Assembly: GCA_033439255.1 (NCBI GenBank)
Contig: CM065881.1
Coordinates: forward strand, 1,426,001 to 1,490,000
Length of the DNA: 64,000 bases
From: Hericium rajendrae
Lineage: Eukaryota; Basidiomycota; Agaricomycetes; Russulales; Hericiaceae
Direction: 5' to 3'
Part shown: positions 35,889-46,614 of the stretch, in pieces
How positions within the stretch are numbered: position 1 is the first letter of the stretch
Layout of the letters: each line of letters starts with the position of its first letter
Notes under the pieces: model-generated
Told to the model about the DNA's origin: nothing
The model's database searches: none
Seen by the model: only the letters and a program-made list of their open reading frames with translations
Translations under genes and position numbers: made by a program

Positions 35889-36472
35889 ATGGATCAGCGG
35901 GCCATTGAGGAACGTGTGTGCGTCTATCCGTTCCAGATCCAGGACTTTAGGCTTTAGTATATTCTTTCAGGGTTGCATCCATCGGCCGAGATCTCCAACT
36001 TATTGCTCCAGTCCATTTCCCAGATCAAGCGTTACGTACAGTTTCTGAATTTGAAGAACGCGCCAGGGTCGCGCGACGCCGCAAAGTGAGTGCTATTTTT
36101 GAGACACTAAGAATCTTCACATCCACGACTCTGCAACGTGGAACTCATATGGAATCATAGGTCGTCACGAAGATCCGCGAAATGTCGATAAGTCTAGATC
36201 TGTTGCAGTGCCATTACCAAAATGAAGTCATTAGTTCGCCGCGGACTTCCAAGCCTCTGTTCCGAACCACATCGATTACTAGGATCACGGTAAATACCGC
36301 TCGCTGGGTGATGTCGTTTGCGCCACTCGCTTCCGACCCAATGGCAGCAGGAAACATGCCAGACATTCTCATCCAGAACGTGGGTCTCGGACATTATCTC
36401 GTCGCTATGGGGCTAATCCATGCCAGAACGGATGCTGCGCAGCGCGGTTCTTTCGCTCCACTAGGTAATTGA
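35889..36472 (+). CDS. hypothetical protein, 151 aa, three exons
   Basis: Not recognised. Exon 1 (35889-35917) MDQRAIEERV; intron with GTGCGT...TTTCAG borders; exon 2 (35971-36085) ASIGRDLQLIAPVHFPDQAL and RTVSEFEERARVARRRK; intron GTGAGT...CATAG; exon 3 (36161-36472) VVTKIREMSISLDLLQC to SFAPLGN. All phases agree, and the residues across both joins read as a plausible soluble protein with a charged helix (EFEERARVARRRKVVTKIRE). The second half of exon 3 is less protein-like, so the true 3' end may differ, or this is the surviving 5' part of a decayed gene. It stands alone in an otherwise gene-poor stretch. Confidence 0.4.
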
Positions 36473-39411
36473 AAGTACAATCTACGTCCGCACCTCGTTG
36501 ATGAACGGACTTGGGGCTTCTCGCGCGCCGTTAGGTGGTTCCCAGGTTCGAGACTCTTGTGATAATGAAGCCTTACAGATGCGCGAAAATCGGCGGATGA
36601 GTGGCTCGAGGTCGTCGAAGGCGACTTGGCGTCGCCGTTTTCCTCTCTCGGTGATATTTCTGTCAAAAGAAAGCCGCACAGTCCCGGCGACAGTGCTCCA
36701 CTCTGTTAAGGTCTTCCCGTGAGCCAATCACGCTCAGATCCACGAGCATACCATTCTTGCATGGTCTAGGCAACAGGCAGGACGGGCGCTGGATCGGGGA
36801 CGGACCAGCACGGCTTTGCAATTCATGTCTGGACCGTATACCGTGGCCGATCCCGGTCCTAGCGCCCAGTGCTCCTGCTCCCTCTCCCAGCTCATATTTC
36901 GATTGGCTGCAATGCTACACGTTCATAGTCAAGGAAGTTTACCCCCAAATTTGGACATGGCACTGTCCCACTCGAGGCCCGATCGCTCTAGACCATTAGC
37001 CATGCTTCACCGTCCTCTAAATCCCACTCGCGTTATCCTAACAGGTCCGGCTCGACGATCCAATTCAAAATACTTGTATTGCGCAGCACGGTATGGCTAG
37101 GCGAGGTCAGTTTGCAGTCAATCAAGAGACTCTTTCGGGTCTGTCCGAGGTTCTTGCCGGCTTGACAAGTATTTGATGTCGATCTCCTGCTACAAGGTTT
37201 ATAGCTTCTTTGTGCTGAGCATATAGCCCGCGTTGGACAAATTCATCGCGTGATATTTTTCGGGTTCTGTTGCGTCGGAGAGGGACCACCCATCAGCATC
37301 GATCTGGGACCTTTTCCCAAGACATCTCCGAGTTCGCCATCGTTGCTGTGAAGGAATTCTCGAATCTCAAGTAATAATTTATCCAGGCGTCAAAGCATCT
37401 CCAGAAACAGGGCCACCACGCCTCTCCTCTTCTATTGAATTTGGAGTTGTCTTTGAGGCACTTCCATGTCATCACGTATCACAGTGCTTCCGTCCGTGTG
37501 CGATCGCAATTTCCGTGAATTTTATTTCGTCCCCGACCTTGCCTTTCCTGCTGCGTCCGCCGGTTACAAAACCGTATATTCCATAGGAAGTTACTGTGTC
37601 GCGCCCCTGGGGCCATGCCCAGGCTCTGCAGTATAGCCGCTTGTCACTGAAGGACAAACATAAACAGCCTTGGGAAGAATGGCTTGCCTGGCTCACCTCC
37701 GTTTGTCCGTGCACGGTGCACTCCGATGCGGGAGGAACGACCTTTCTGCCTGGTTTCCCTTCAGGATCCTTGTCTCGGGGACGGGCACTGCGCCGCAGGC
37801 GGATTCAAGGTCCTCTGGTCTCGACAGGCGTTTGAGATGTGCAGGTCCCGGATTCATCAGTGCAACCGTCCTATTCGCGGGTAGTCCTCCGGCCGCGTCC
37901 ATCATACACTTTCTGGTTTCACCTTTATGCTGAAGACTATATCCGCCGGTCGTAGTCTCGCATGTGGCGTTATATTAATGACGGTATCAGGACCCTGGTG
38001 TATAACGGCAGAACGGCAGGAATGCAGCACCAAAATTGCCTCGAGCCTCTGGTAGACCAAGGACATCGGCAGATTTTCATCGGCCCCTGCTGCATCTGGA
38101 ACGCGGCTGCAGTTTCGACTGCTGTTTGCAGATTTCTTTCCCCGATAGCTGTCGCGGTATCACCTCCCATGCCATTGCCAAACAGGTCGTCATAGCATGA
38201 CAATCAGACGTCAAGCAACACCGCTATGCGTTTCGGCAACCCAGCACTTACCCGCGGACAGCCACGGCAATTCTGGTTTTACACTTTTTTTGATACGTAT
38301 AGCCGCCGCCGTATCGCCATGGCCGCTGTGGCATGTGCGGCGCGCATATGTGAGGAGCGCGTCGATTTCCAAAGATTCCTGAATATGGCGTCCGCGCCGG
38401 CGCCGCACCGCATGCATCCATAACGAGGCGTTTGGTCCAACGCGGCCTGCGCTCATGATATGAATGGGGCCGCATGAGGCTGTCGGCACGACATGCTACG
38501 ATGTTCAGCGGTGCGATCGATGCTGCCCTGGGTTATCTCCTTTGAGCGGATCTGCGCGGCATTTGGAAGCACACGGCTGCGCGCTCCCGTGGGTTGCATT
38601 GGCCAGGTCGTAGTGGTACACAATGATCTGATACCGAAAACCAATGCGATCCGTCATGGCCCTTGTCTGAGGATTCTGATCACGTTCATGACCATTTGAC
38701 GAGATATCGCCCATCCGTCAAGTGCGCGTCGGTCGTCCATAAACGTTACAAGCTGAAACCCAGAACGCTCGACTGAGAAACCTCAGAGGAACGTGGAATT
38801 GTTCCGATAGAATGTTTTTCTGTTCTTTCCTAATTATGGGTTACCCTTTAGCATAGCTACTTTGTTAGCATTGATCACACCTGTGCGCACCGCGTTGTGC
38901 CGTTGTGGGCGCGAGCTGTCCTTGTAAAGGTACGCCACGGGGTTCGACAACAAGCAACTTTGTTGTACTTACAGGTCCTTCAGCTGTAAACGATGGGTGT
39001 CGTGTTGATTACAAGAGCCAATGTCGAGGACCGTGCATGTTGTGCTCTGAAAGCGTCCGATGAGGAGAACTACAAGGTCCGCGAAGCTACATAGTTGCCT
39101 AATTGGGCGAGCCCATTGTTCAGTGGCGCACGTGAGCGGCTATACCTTGTTTTGTTTTTGTTCTCGACCTCTGCTCGCTGTCGCTTGCAGCGAGTCTATT
39201 GTCTTGTTTTCCCCTCATGACCAAGACGTTTTCCTATTCTTCTCCGAAGAATGCGACGGGAACAATAGGATGAGACAAAATATAAGTATCGTGGCTTTGG
39301 CTTGTGGTGTCCCTCATCCTACAGCCTGCTGTCCTCGCCCCGCCCGTCTCAGACATCGTCATCCCAGTCGCTCCTTTTGCTGAGGATCTGTAGCCATATT
39401 AAAAGTTTTCT
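36473..39411. other. gene-poor stretch, right part
   Basis: About 2.9 kb without a supported gene; only short frames lacking splice partners or domains. No inverted terminal repeats were found by eye. Confidence 0.4.
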
Positions 39412-39419
39412 TGACGTCA
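39412..39419. promoter_or_regulatory. CRE-like palindrome TGACGTCA
   Basis: Perfect 8-bp bZIP/ATF-CREB consensus 35 bp upstream of the start of the 125-aa gene. Binding is inferred from the consensus only, and it may fall in the transcribed leader. Confidence 0.4.
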
Positions 39420-39453
39420 TCACTCTCCTATCGTCATCTTATCATCCATCGCC

Positions 39454-39895
39454 ATGCTGAATTACGGCTCAGTCGCAGTTGCACTTGTACAACGTCAGGT
39501 CATGGTCGTCCAAGGTCCGCCGCAGCGTCCTACTTCGGACGGTCTCCTTACTTACAGTCCCTGTGTCCACAGCTGTGCGCCCGCATGACCAGGGCGACCG
39601 CTATCTAGACGTGTACACGTTCACGCCGTTCGGCGAGCGCGTCTTCCTCGCCTCCAACGCGCCCTGCGCACGCATCGCCGCGCACGATCTGCTCACCATC
39701 TTTCCCGATACCGACATCTTCAGCATGCCCGCACACGACGTCCTTGAACTCCCGCCCAAGGCCTTCAGCGAGTTTAACGAACTCATCGCGCGCAACCAGA
39801 AGCGCTACGAGAGCCTGTGGGCCGCGCTCAAGCTGCGCGCCAAACCCGGGCGCCGGGCCTCGCGCCGCATGAGCATCCGCCGGCACCTGCTGTAA
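39454..39895 (+). CDS. hypothetical protein, 125 aa, two exons
   Basis: Not recognised. Exon 1 (39454-39493) encodes MLNYGSVAVALVQ; intron 39494-39557 has GTCAGG...TTACAG borders; exon 2 (39558-39895) runs LPVSTAVRPHDQGDRYLDVY, FTPFGERVFLASNAPCARIA, then HDLLTIFPDTDIFSMPAHDV, a helix SEFNELIARNQKRYESLWAA and a basic C-terminus RRASRRMSIRRHLL. Exon 2 has a strong preference for G/C at third codon positions, typical of real genes here. The TGACGTCA just upstream may be its control site. Confidence 0.6.
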
Positions 39896-40199
39896 TGCCC
39901 TCAGTCACCTCCCCGTTTCTCAAGACAAGCCAAGTGTTCCGTATCATGCTGTATTTTTCCACTGGTTTTTGGTTTGTATCATCGTGCACCACTGTATCCC
40001 TAGCGCTGTACCTCTATCTTGTCTAATTTGGTCTGTGTCTAATCCCCATGCACCTACTTGCTATGCCGCGCATCGCAGTTCCTGTCTGTATCACTTACAC
40101 CACATACCCAGATCTCACTGTTTCCTTCTCTGTCTAATGTTCTACACGACTATTCACATATACCTCCAATGATACCATGCCATTCAATCCATCCCTTAG
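39896..40199. other. intergenic, left flank of the transposable element
   Basis: Pyrimidine-rich 3' flank of the 125-aa gene. It ends in TAG (40197-40199), the left copy of the element's target-site duplication. Confidence 0.5.
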
Positions 40200-40225
40200 C
40201 ACCGCGCGTTGACCCTCGATTTCCT
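40200..40225 (+). repeat. left terminal inverted repeat of the CACTA-like element
   Basis: 26 bp, reverse complement of 41708-41733 with a single mismatch (C versus G at the 18th base). The TAG to its left is repeated after the right end. Confidence 0.85.
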
Positions 40226-40817
40226 GGCAGGACATTTGCCGGAAACGGCCGGTTTCCGACAAATGTCCACCCAGGACACTTTGTGGAACATCAGCCCGAC
40301 AATCTCCGGACCCGCGCGATTTCCCGCCAATGTCAGGCAAATGTCATATTGTAGTGTCCATGGAAAGCAGCACCCAGCCGCGGCATGCGCTGGTATTGTT
40401 GCTTGCTCAATTAATTCCGAATAAATATGATTTATTGCAAATGATACAGTAGCTAGCATTTGGCACAGATCAAGTACACGAGGCTCGCAAACGACTTGAG
40501 GTTCTGAGCGAGAAAGGGAAACGAAGCTCCAAAGCGAGCAGTAATTACGAGGAGGCAACAGAAGTGTGCATGACGAACATCGAACGCGAATTAATCGATG
40601 CGTATCGCGCGACGGGATTGGGCAGCGATCAAAGGCGACAGCGACGAGAGGGATCAAGAAGAACCTTGATCGAGTCGGGGACGGCGGCGACGAGGATGGA
40701 TAGAGAGGTTAAATACGGCAGCCCCATGGTCTAAGCTGCGCCTCCAAAGAGCGAACGTTCAGTGCGCTGTAAACACCATACAATCGATGACTTACCTGCT
40801 CCAAAATACCATATATC

Positions 40818-41261
40818 ATGCCGAACCCTCCCGCGTCTCCCAGAATCCCTGATGCCAAACGTGCTCGGCTTTCCAAACAAGCCGTCGATCGCCCCCGCTT
40901 CAAGGATCCATACATCACGCGGCGCGCTGCCCCAGCGGGTAGCGACGAGACTACGCAGAGCGACCAAGATGGTAAGAATCTCCTTCCGAATACGAGATAC
41001 AGCACTTACAAGTCTGCGCGTCGCGTCAAGCATCGCGCGATCAGATCCAGGTTCCGAGCACGAGAGGCGGCATGGCGTCAGTATCACGATTGTGAGAAGC
41101 ATCCCCACGCACCTGATGAATCCCGCATGCCATCAACAGGCGATTCTTGTCGCGGAGGCTCGCACTCCCCAGAAGGATGGCAGCGGGGTCGAGAAAGACC
41201 TACATTATTGTTATCCCGAGCTGCTAGCGGCACAGAAGCGACAGCCCGAGAGGACTTTTGA
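40818..41261 (+). CDS. putative small ORF carried by the element
   Basis: A 147-codon frame starting MPNPPASPRIPDAKRARLSK with a basic, Arg-rich middle (RRVKHRAIRSRFRAREAAW). A possible intron (GTAAGA...TACAAG, 40974-41022) would shift the frame, and a second frame (about 41147-41415) continues with AILVAEARTPQKDGSG, so the true structure is unclear. No transposase motif is visible. It could be a small accessory protein, a gene fragment captured by the element, or chance. Confidence 0.25.
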   Translation: MPNPPASPRIPDAKRARLSKQAVDRPRFKDPYITRRAAPAGSDETTQSDQDGKNLLPNTRYSTYKSARRVKHRAIRSRFRAREAAWRQYHDCEKHPHAPDESRMPSTGDSCRGGSHSPEGWQRGRERPTLLLSRAASGTEATAREDF

Positions 41262-41707
41262 GCCAAGGCCAAGGACTTTCGGGCCAGGGCCCTTGATTTT
41301 CTCTCCAGATGGTCATATATGGTATGCTTGGCCTGCCTGCGCGGGGGATCATGGGAGCTACAGGGCTTGCACGGACAGTAATGTCGGCCTGAGACTTTCT
41401 GTGCACCTGGCATAGATCCAGAGATCACGAAAATAGAGCTCGTCAAGTCGAGGGAAGGAGAAAACAGCGCATACAGGCACTTACTCGCTGCGGGGCACGA
41501 TGAGGTGGGAGAAGGGAGGCGGGGCACAAAAAGGGAGGCGCGCCTGAGCACGACTTAGTGAATTTCGCGACACGTCAAGGTCAGGCGCCTCAAAGCTATC
41601 TACACGTGGACGATCTAACATCGGCAGGACATTCGGGGGTCTCGAGCCCCCACGGAGCATTCGCTGGACACTTCAGGACATTTGCTCTTTCCCGCGAATG
41701 TCCCCCT

Positions 41708-41733
41708 AGGAAATCCAGGGTCAACGCGCGGTG
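41708..41733 (-). repeat. right terminal inverted repeat of the CACTA-like element
   Basis: Reverse complement of 40200-40225 (25 of 26 bases). It is followed by TAG at 41734-41736, matching the left flank. Confidence 0.85.
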
Positions 41734-42193
41734 TAGACCTTTGCTCAAGTGTTCTGACATTCCTAGATTTGAAGCCGATGCCCGATGATCCAATACACGA
41801 GTTGAATTCCACGACTTGTTATGGAGCGTAGACCATTTATTGTCTTCTAACAAGTGGAAATACACATATGGACGTCCCTTTCACTTTCGGGTCGCAGTGC
41901 TGGAGGAAAATCAGATTTGGACGATCGTATAACTAATCTCCTTTGGATAGCAGGTTGTCGTCCACCGATGTCAATCCTGTTTGCTTCCTGATGGACTTGC
42001 AGGCGCGAATAGTGGTATGCATAAAGAAAGAGATAAATAAGACACGGGATCGACAGCAACCAGGTTTCACAGCGGAGCGTATATACGAGATGGACGGCAA
42101 AACAAGATGCCAGATGTGACGCAAATCAAGACGAGGCGACGAGATGTACAGAACATAGGATACAATAGTTTGATATCATCCGGTATAGATTTA
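41734..42193. other. intergenic, right flank of the element and BRN1 3' flank
   Basis: AT-richer sequence without a supported gene; likely the BRN1 3' untranslated region and terminator. Confidence 0.5.
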
Positions 42194-45085
42194 TTATGCA
42201 GCCGGTGTGGCATTGGGATCGCGGAAGACCTGAAAACCCATTCATTAGACTGAGCACGCCGAAGCGGTATATCAAAGTGCGAACCTTGAGATCCCAGATG
42301 TTGCCGACCTTGCTATCCTCGCTCTCTTCATCTACTTCCTCGATTGATGAGCCAGACTCAAGCTTCAGCCCACGTTCGTTTGCCAGATGGAGCAGGCATA
42401 TGAAGCAGAAGCTCGTGCTGATCTCAGAGAGCTTGTCCTCCGGATACGAGTTCTCCAAGCCAGAGATGACATTATCGAACACGCGCGCCTCGCTCGGGTC
42501 CGTGGCGGGCGGCTCGTCAGTCTCCTATAATCCCATAAATCTAATCAGATATCAGTCCATTGGTCCAACAGGAAACACTTACCATCTCGTCATCCTCCTC
42601 CTTCGGTTCTGGCACGACGATATTGAGGCCCTTCCAGATATTCTCTTTAAGCTTGCGAACGTCGACTCGCTTCGCGCGCTTGGTGTAGTTGACGAACTCC
42701 GGACGCACGCGGCGCGACTGGCCTTGCGTTGCAGCAAGCAGGTCCTGTTCGCCAGGCTCGATAACCGCAGGTTCCGCGCCCTCGCCGTCGAATCCATCGT
42801 CGAACCCGGGTCCATCGTCGTAATCATCATGGAAGAACTGGGTATTGAAGGGTATAGGACCGCCGGCTGTTAATGGTTACGACGTTTACGTTAAAATGGT
42901 GTGTAGAAGATTATTCGCAGGTTACTTACTCTCATCGCCTTCGTCCTCATCACGGTTGGCAGCGCCGGCCGCAGCTTGTGCCCAGAAGTTCTCGTCAACT
43001 TCTCCATCGCCGTTCTCATTCAGGCGCACACGTTGACCGCGCATCTTCAGCTGTAACGATGGTACATATCGTAAGCCTTAACACGCCAACGTGATTCGGG
43101 ATCGTACTCACGGAAAAGTTCGGTTTCAAGAAGAGCGTTACAAGCTGCCGACTAGAGAAATGCATGTCATCGGGGAGTGTATGGTCGTCCAACTTTTCTT
43201 TCTCCTTGGCTTTCCTTCCTCTTCCCTTTCGCGCTGTCGCAGCGTTCTTGCCAAAGACCGATTTCGGCAAGGTGACGCCCGCGCCGCGAGTGACAGGCTT
43301 GAAGAGCTCCTTGGACTGCTCCTTCAAGTCTGCCTCGGCGGAGCTCATGAAGTCGATCTTGAATGCCTCCTTGCGTTCTCTGCGTGGTTTCGCACCAGCA
43401 GCGTCTTGGGCATCCGCTAGATATGCAACATTCAGAAGGTGTTAAATTGAGAGCAGGATAAAGTTTACGTCTCCGAACGACTTTTCGTAGCTTCCAGTGC
43501 TCAGGGCCAGCCCAGTTCTTCAGGAAGTTCTGGTCGAAGTAGTCCATCATCCCGCCGTCCGCTTCGGCGTTCGTCATTGCCATCACAAGATCGCGCTCAT
43601 TCGGTGCGCGCCGCGGGTCGAAAGGCACGAACCCACCGGGGCCCATGGCAGCGTGGTTACCTGCTTGTGCACCGACCGACCCGTGCTCGCCATCTTCACC
43701 GTAGCTCTCCGGACTCATGCCACCGCCTATATCGTCACCTATGCCTTGCTCGCCGACGAAGAAATCTTCTTCTGGGTGTTCGCCGCCGCCGTCGACGTCC
43801 ATGCCGAACTCTTCGGGTAGATCACCGCCGAAACCATGATCGTCGTCGTCGTTGTCGTCCGGAACATGCACTGTGTCCTCGCGGTAGAATTGCGCTTCAT
43901 CCATGGCATATGGGTCCTTCGAGAAGGAAAAGCCTGCTAGTGAGTGGCAAATTGCTCGCGAATCCAATTCGTCGAGATCTGGGATGAAAGCTGCAACAAA
44001 AGGCAATTGATTAATGGTATCATGTGGAGGAGCTCGGAACATACGGCGGAGCAGGCTCAAATCTACATCGTCCTCAGGCTCTTGGATGTCATCTTCGTCT
44101 TCGCCATCCTTCCCCATGGAATCACTCGCGTCAAAGACGACACGCAGGCCACCTTCACTGCCCACGCCAAGGCTGAGATGGTTCATAAGCAAGCCATGAG
44201 CGCCGCCTTCGTCGAAGTCTTCGCATGTCTTGCGAAAGAGCGGATCTACGCTGAATTCGAGATCAAGTTTCTTGCTCTTCAACTGCGCTGCACTCTTCGC
44301 CAGAGTCGATTCGGACCGATTTGTCTTGCGTTTACGCGGTTGAGTCGGATCCTGATCTGGGTTGTCTGAGCCGGCCTCCTCTTCGTCGTCGTCACCCTTG
44401 CCCTCGTTGGCTAGATTACTGAGCAGTTTTCCTGTTTCTGTGCCGACACTATCGACACGACTAGTCCAGATCTTGACACACCCATCCAGAGTGGTGGACG
44501 CGCGCTGAAAATTGATCGTATTATCGTTCACGTTTCGTAGGACTGACATGTCCTGGAAATAGTCAATCAACGCAAAGTTCCACGAGTTCGCCGCGTTGAT
44601 TTTCTACAAGACAGTATGTCAGTGGCGCGTTCAACAACTCTCCTGAAACGTACATTGTCCATAGCCATCTTCATCCATTCTTCAAAGTTGGCGTTCTTGA
44701 TGTCTGTGGGAATGGTTTCTGGGACGTTGTCTAGGGTGTCGACGACCGAAAGAAGCTGTTTCTGTCTAGCCTGGCGCGAGCTCTCCGCCGCACCTTCAGT
44801 TGCTGTACCAGCACCATTGGAAGGTCCAGCTTCGGCATTCTCGGTCGTGGGGAGCTTGGTGCTCTTCCTTCTCCTCCGCTTCTCCGCGGCATCATCGTTG
44901 ATATTGACTGCCTTGAGGGGTGCGCGATCCTCGGAGAAGCTAACCTCGCTGACGCGCTTGCGCAATCCCGATCCGCGCTTTGCTTTGGGTGTCTCGAGTT
45001 CTGTGTCGTCGCCAGAGTCGGTATCTGCGTATTGGGGCTGGGAATGTCCAGTGCGTTGAGGACGGGCAGAGCGCGACGCGGCCAT
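42194..45085 (-). CDS. BRN1: condensin subunit Brn1/CAP-H (kleisin)
   Basis: Kleisin that bridges the Smc2-Smc4 heads and recruits Ycs4 and Ycg1 for mitotic chromosome condensation. Eight exons: 45085-44654, 44603-44045, 43990-43469, 43416-43112, 43050-42930, 42866-42583, 42524-42285 and 42229-42194; 832 residues. Family hallmarks: FSEDRAPLKAVNINDDAAEK, NFEEWMKMAMDNKINAANSW across intron 1, and FQRASTTLDGCVKIWTSRVD. Further on, DEGGAHGLLMNHLSL, then PFIPDLDELDSRAICHSL. The N-terminal kleisin helix region and the C-terminal winged-helix segment (SYPEDKLSEISTSFCFICLL) are both present. Acidic linkers separate the conserved blocks. An in-frame Met at 45112 is an alternative start; 45085 (MAASRSARPQ) is preferred on length. 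Confidence 0.93.
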
Positions 45086-45617
45086 CGTTGTGAACGTTGA
45101 AGAAAGAGTCACGCTGTGACACCCCGCGTTGTGCGCGTCGCGACGATCACGTGCGTGTTTGTCTTCATCCGCGTCTGCGCAGGTCTGCGCAGTCCGATCT
45201 TGAAGTTGCTCACCGCCAGAGTAGTACTAGTAGGTGCACGACCCCTCTTCTGTTTAGCGTTGAGCGCGAGCGCGCTGGTCCTGTACCATCAGCGAGAGGT
45301 GCTAATGCTGTGGAATTTAGGTTTGTCCAGCTCATTCTTGCTTTCCTCGTAATGTCCTGACTCCCAAATTTCCTGTAGCTTCTGACTCTGAGTAGAGGTC
45401 ACGATGCTGCTACGGAGTCGCAGCACTGGCGGATGCAGTTTGCAGCAGATCGAAACCATTCATTTGTCGCTGCGAACTTCGGTGCCTTCTGAAGAACCCG
45501 CTTAGCGTTGGACGGCTTCCGCATCTCAATGCTCAGCGCTCAGCGCCTACGCCGAGCTTCGCATCAGCACTGTTTTCGCAATTGAAAACGGAATACCTCC
45601 AAAGGCGCTGTCAATAG
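45086..45617. other. BRN1 promoter and degraded upstream part of the O-methyltransferase remnant
   Basis: Contains the BRN1 5' flank, with an E-box-like CACGTG near 45150. From about 45430 there are traces that could be a decayed cofactor-binding segment of the adjacent methyltransferase (VGRLPHLNA in one frame), interrupted by stops and frame changes. Confidence 0.4.
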
Positions 45618-46301
45618 ACCGGGAACTTTTCCAGCACTGGTCCAACGACTATCCTGAAGCTATCAAGGAGCGACGCATTGACTTCATTCCGATCGATTTC
45701 TTCAAGGAAACGCCAGTGAAGGGCCAGTATATTTATTACGTATGTCGCCATTACTGTAGCAATGAGCAGGCGGTGCAGAGCTTATTTCGGCGGTAGGCAA
45801 GGCAGGTCTTTCATGACTGGCCAGACGCGGAATGCCAGAAAATCATTGTCAATATCCGCAAAGCAATGAAGGCTAGCAGTCGCTTGCTCATCCGTATGTT
45901 TTAAATAAATCGAGGCAAAATCCTAAGCTGATCTCATGCTGCAAAGACGATTATGTCCTGCGCAAAGCCAACCGAGATGCATCGGCAACCGACCAAGTGC
46001 GTGCAGACTGTTGAACATGAGGGATCCCGCAGATTTTTTGTCGTCTCAGGCTTCGGAGCCTTTGTTTCCTACATGGAGCGCTGGCAATATCTGTCCATAC
46101 AGCCAGGACATCAACATGATGACCCTCTTGAACGCGAAAGAACGCACGCTGGACGAATTAATCAAACTGGGATTCGACTCGTATGGTTTTAAGTTGTTTT
46201 ATATTATACTGATTCGCAAATCTAGGGCTGATGTCGGATTGACATTTGTCAAGATGTGGGATTTTCTTGAGACGGGGATGATCGAGTATGTCTTGCAGTA
46301 A
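45618..46301 (+). pseudogene. O-methyltransferase remnant 1 (C-terminal half)
   Basis: Family of SAM-dependent O-methyltransferases (Pfam Methyltransf_2 type), usually in secondary or phenolic metabolism. Five phase-consistent exon segments: 45618-45739, 45797-45893, 45947-45996, 46050-46180 and 46226-46301. They give ELFQHWSNDYPEAIKERRID, FIPIDFFKETPVKGQYIYY, RQVFHDWPDAECQKIIVNIR, ERTLDELIKLGFDS and a normal C-terminus LTFVKMWDFLETGMIEYV. The catalytic-region HDWPD and splice sites survive. The N-terminal dimerisation domain and an intact GxGxG cofactor loop are not found upstream. Either a 5'-truncated pseudogene or a gene whose first half is too diverged to see. It sits between BRN1 and POL3. 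Confidence 0.65.
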
Positions 46302-46614
46302 AGATAATCGACCTTGTTGTGTTGCTGTCTGCTGGAGTCGGATCAGAGTGTCATTTGGAATGCCGCGATCCGTGGCATGCGTGTGAGTATAGAAATATAT
46401 AGTGCATACTGGGGATCACACTTATGACATGCAAGCCTACTGCATGCTTGCATATACCTACATCCGACGTGGATCCATGAAGCGGCTTCTATGCCACGCC
46501 GCCGTCATATCCATGCAAATGAGATTATTCCCCGTGAACTACTTATGGTATGCAAGCGAATGATAAAATACATCATGCAAAATGCGAAAGAAAACAAAGA
46601 TACGCGATCATGAA
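46302..46614. other. intergenic, convergent 3' flanks
   Basis: Between O-methyltransferase remnant 1 and the convergent POL3 gene; repeated GCATGC/GCATGCTTGCAT-like runs near 46425-46450, no gene. Confidence 0.5.

Larger units (their letters stand above)
40200..41733. mobile_element. CACTA-like DNA transposon, non-autonomous (about 1.53 kb)
   Basis: Bounded by 26-bp terminal inverted repeats that start CACCGCGCGTTGACCCT (40200-40225 and 41708-41733, one mismatch). They are flanked on both sides by the trinucleotide TAG (40197-40199, 41734-41736). Termini beginning CAC plus a 3-bp duplication are hallmarks of the CACTA/EnSpm superfamily. The ends carry subterminal palindromes built on GGACATTTGC: 40230-40239 pairs with 40258-40267, and 41676-41685 with 41695-41703; a further GGACATT is at 41628. 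Such clusters usually bind transposase. No transposase is recognisable inside, so movement would depend on a copy elsewhere. Termini are seen directly; superfamily is inferred. Confidence 0.8.

Noticed and set aside
42196-42873. 225-codon plus-strand frame opposite BRN1
   Set aside because: Antisense of the last BRN1 exons, which are firmly identified by kleisin motifs.
45116-45352. 78-codon hydrophobic plus-strand frame upstream of O-methyltransferase remnant 1
   Set aside because: Overlaps the BRN1 promoter, has no splice connection to the remnant, and hydrophobicity alone is weak support.
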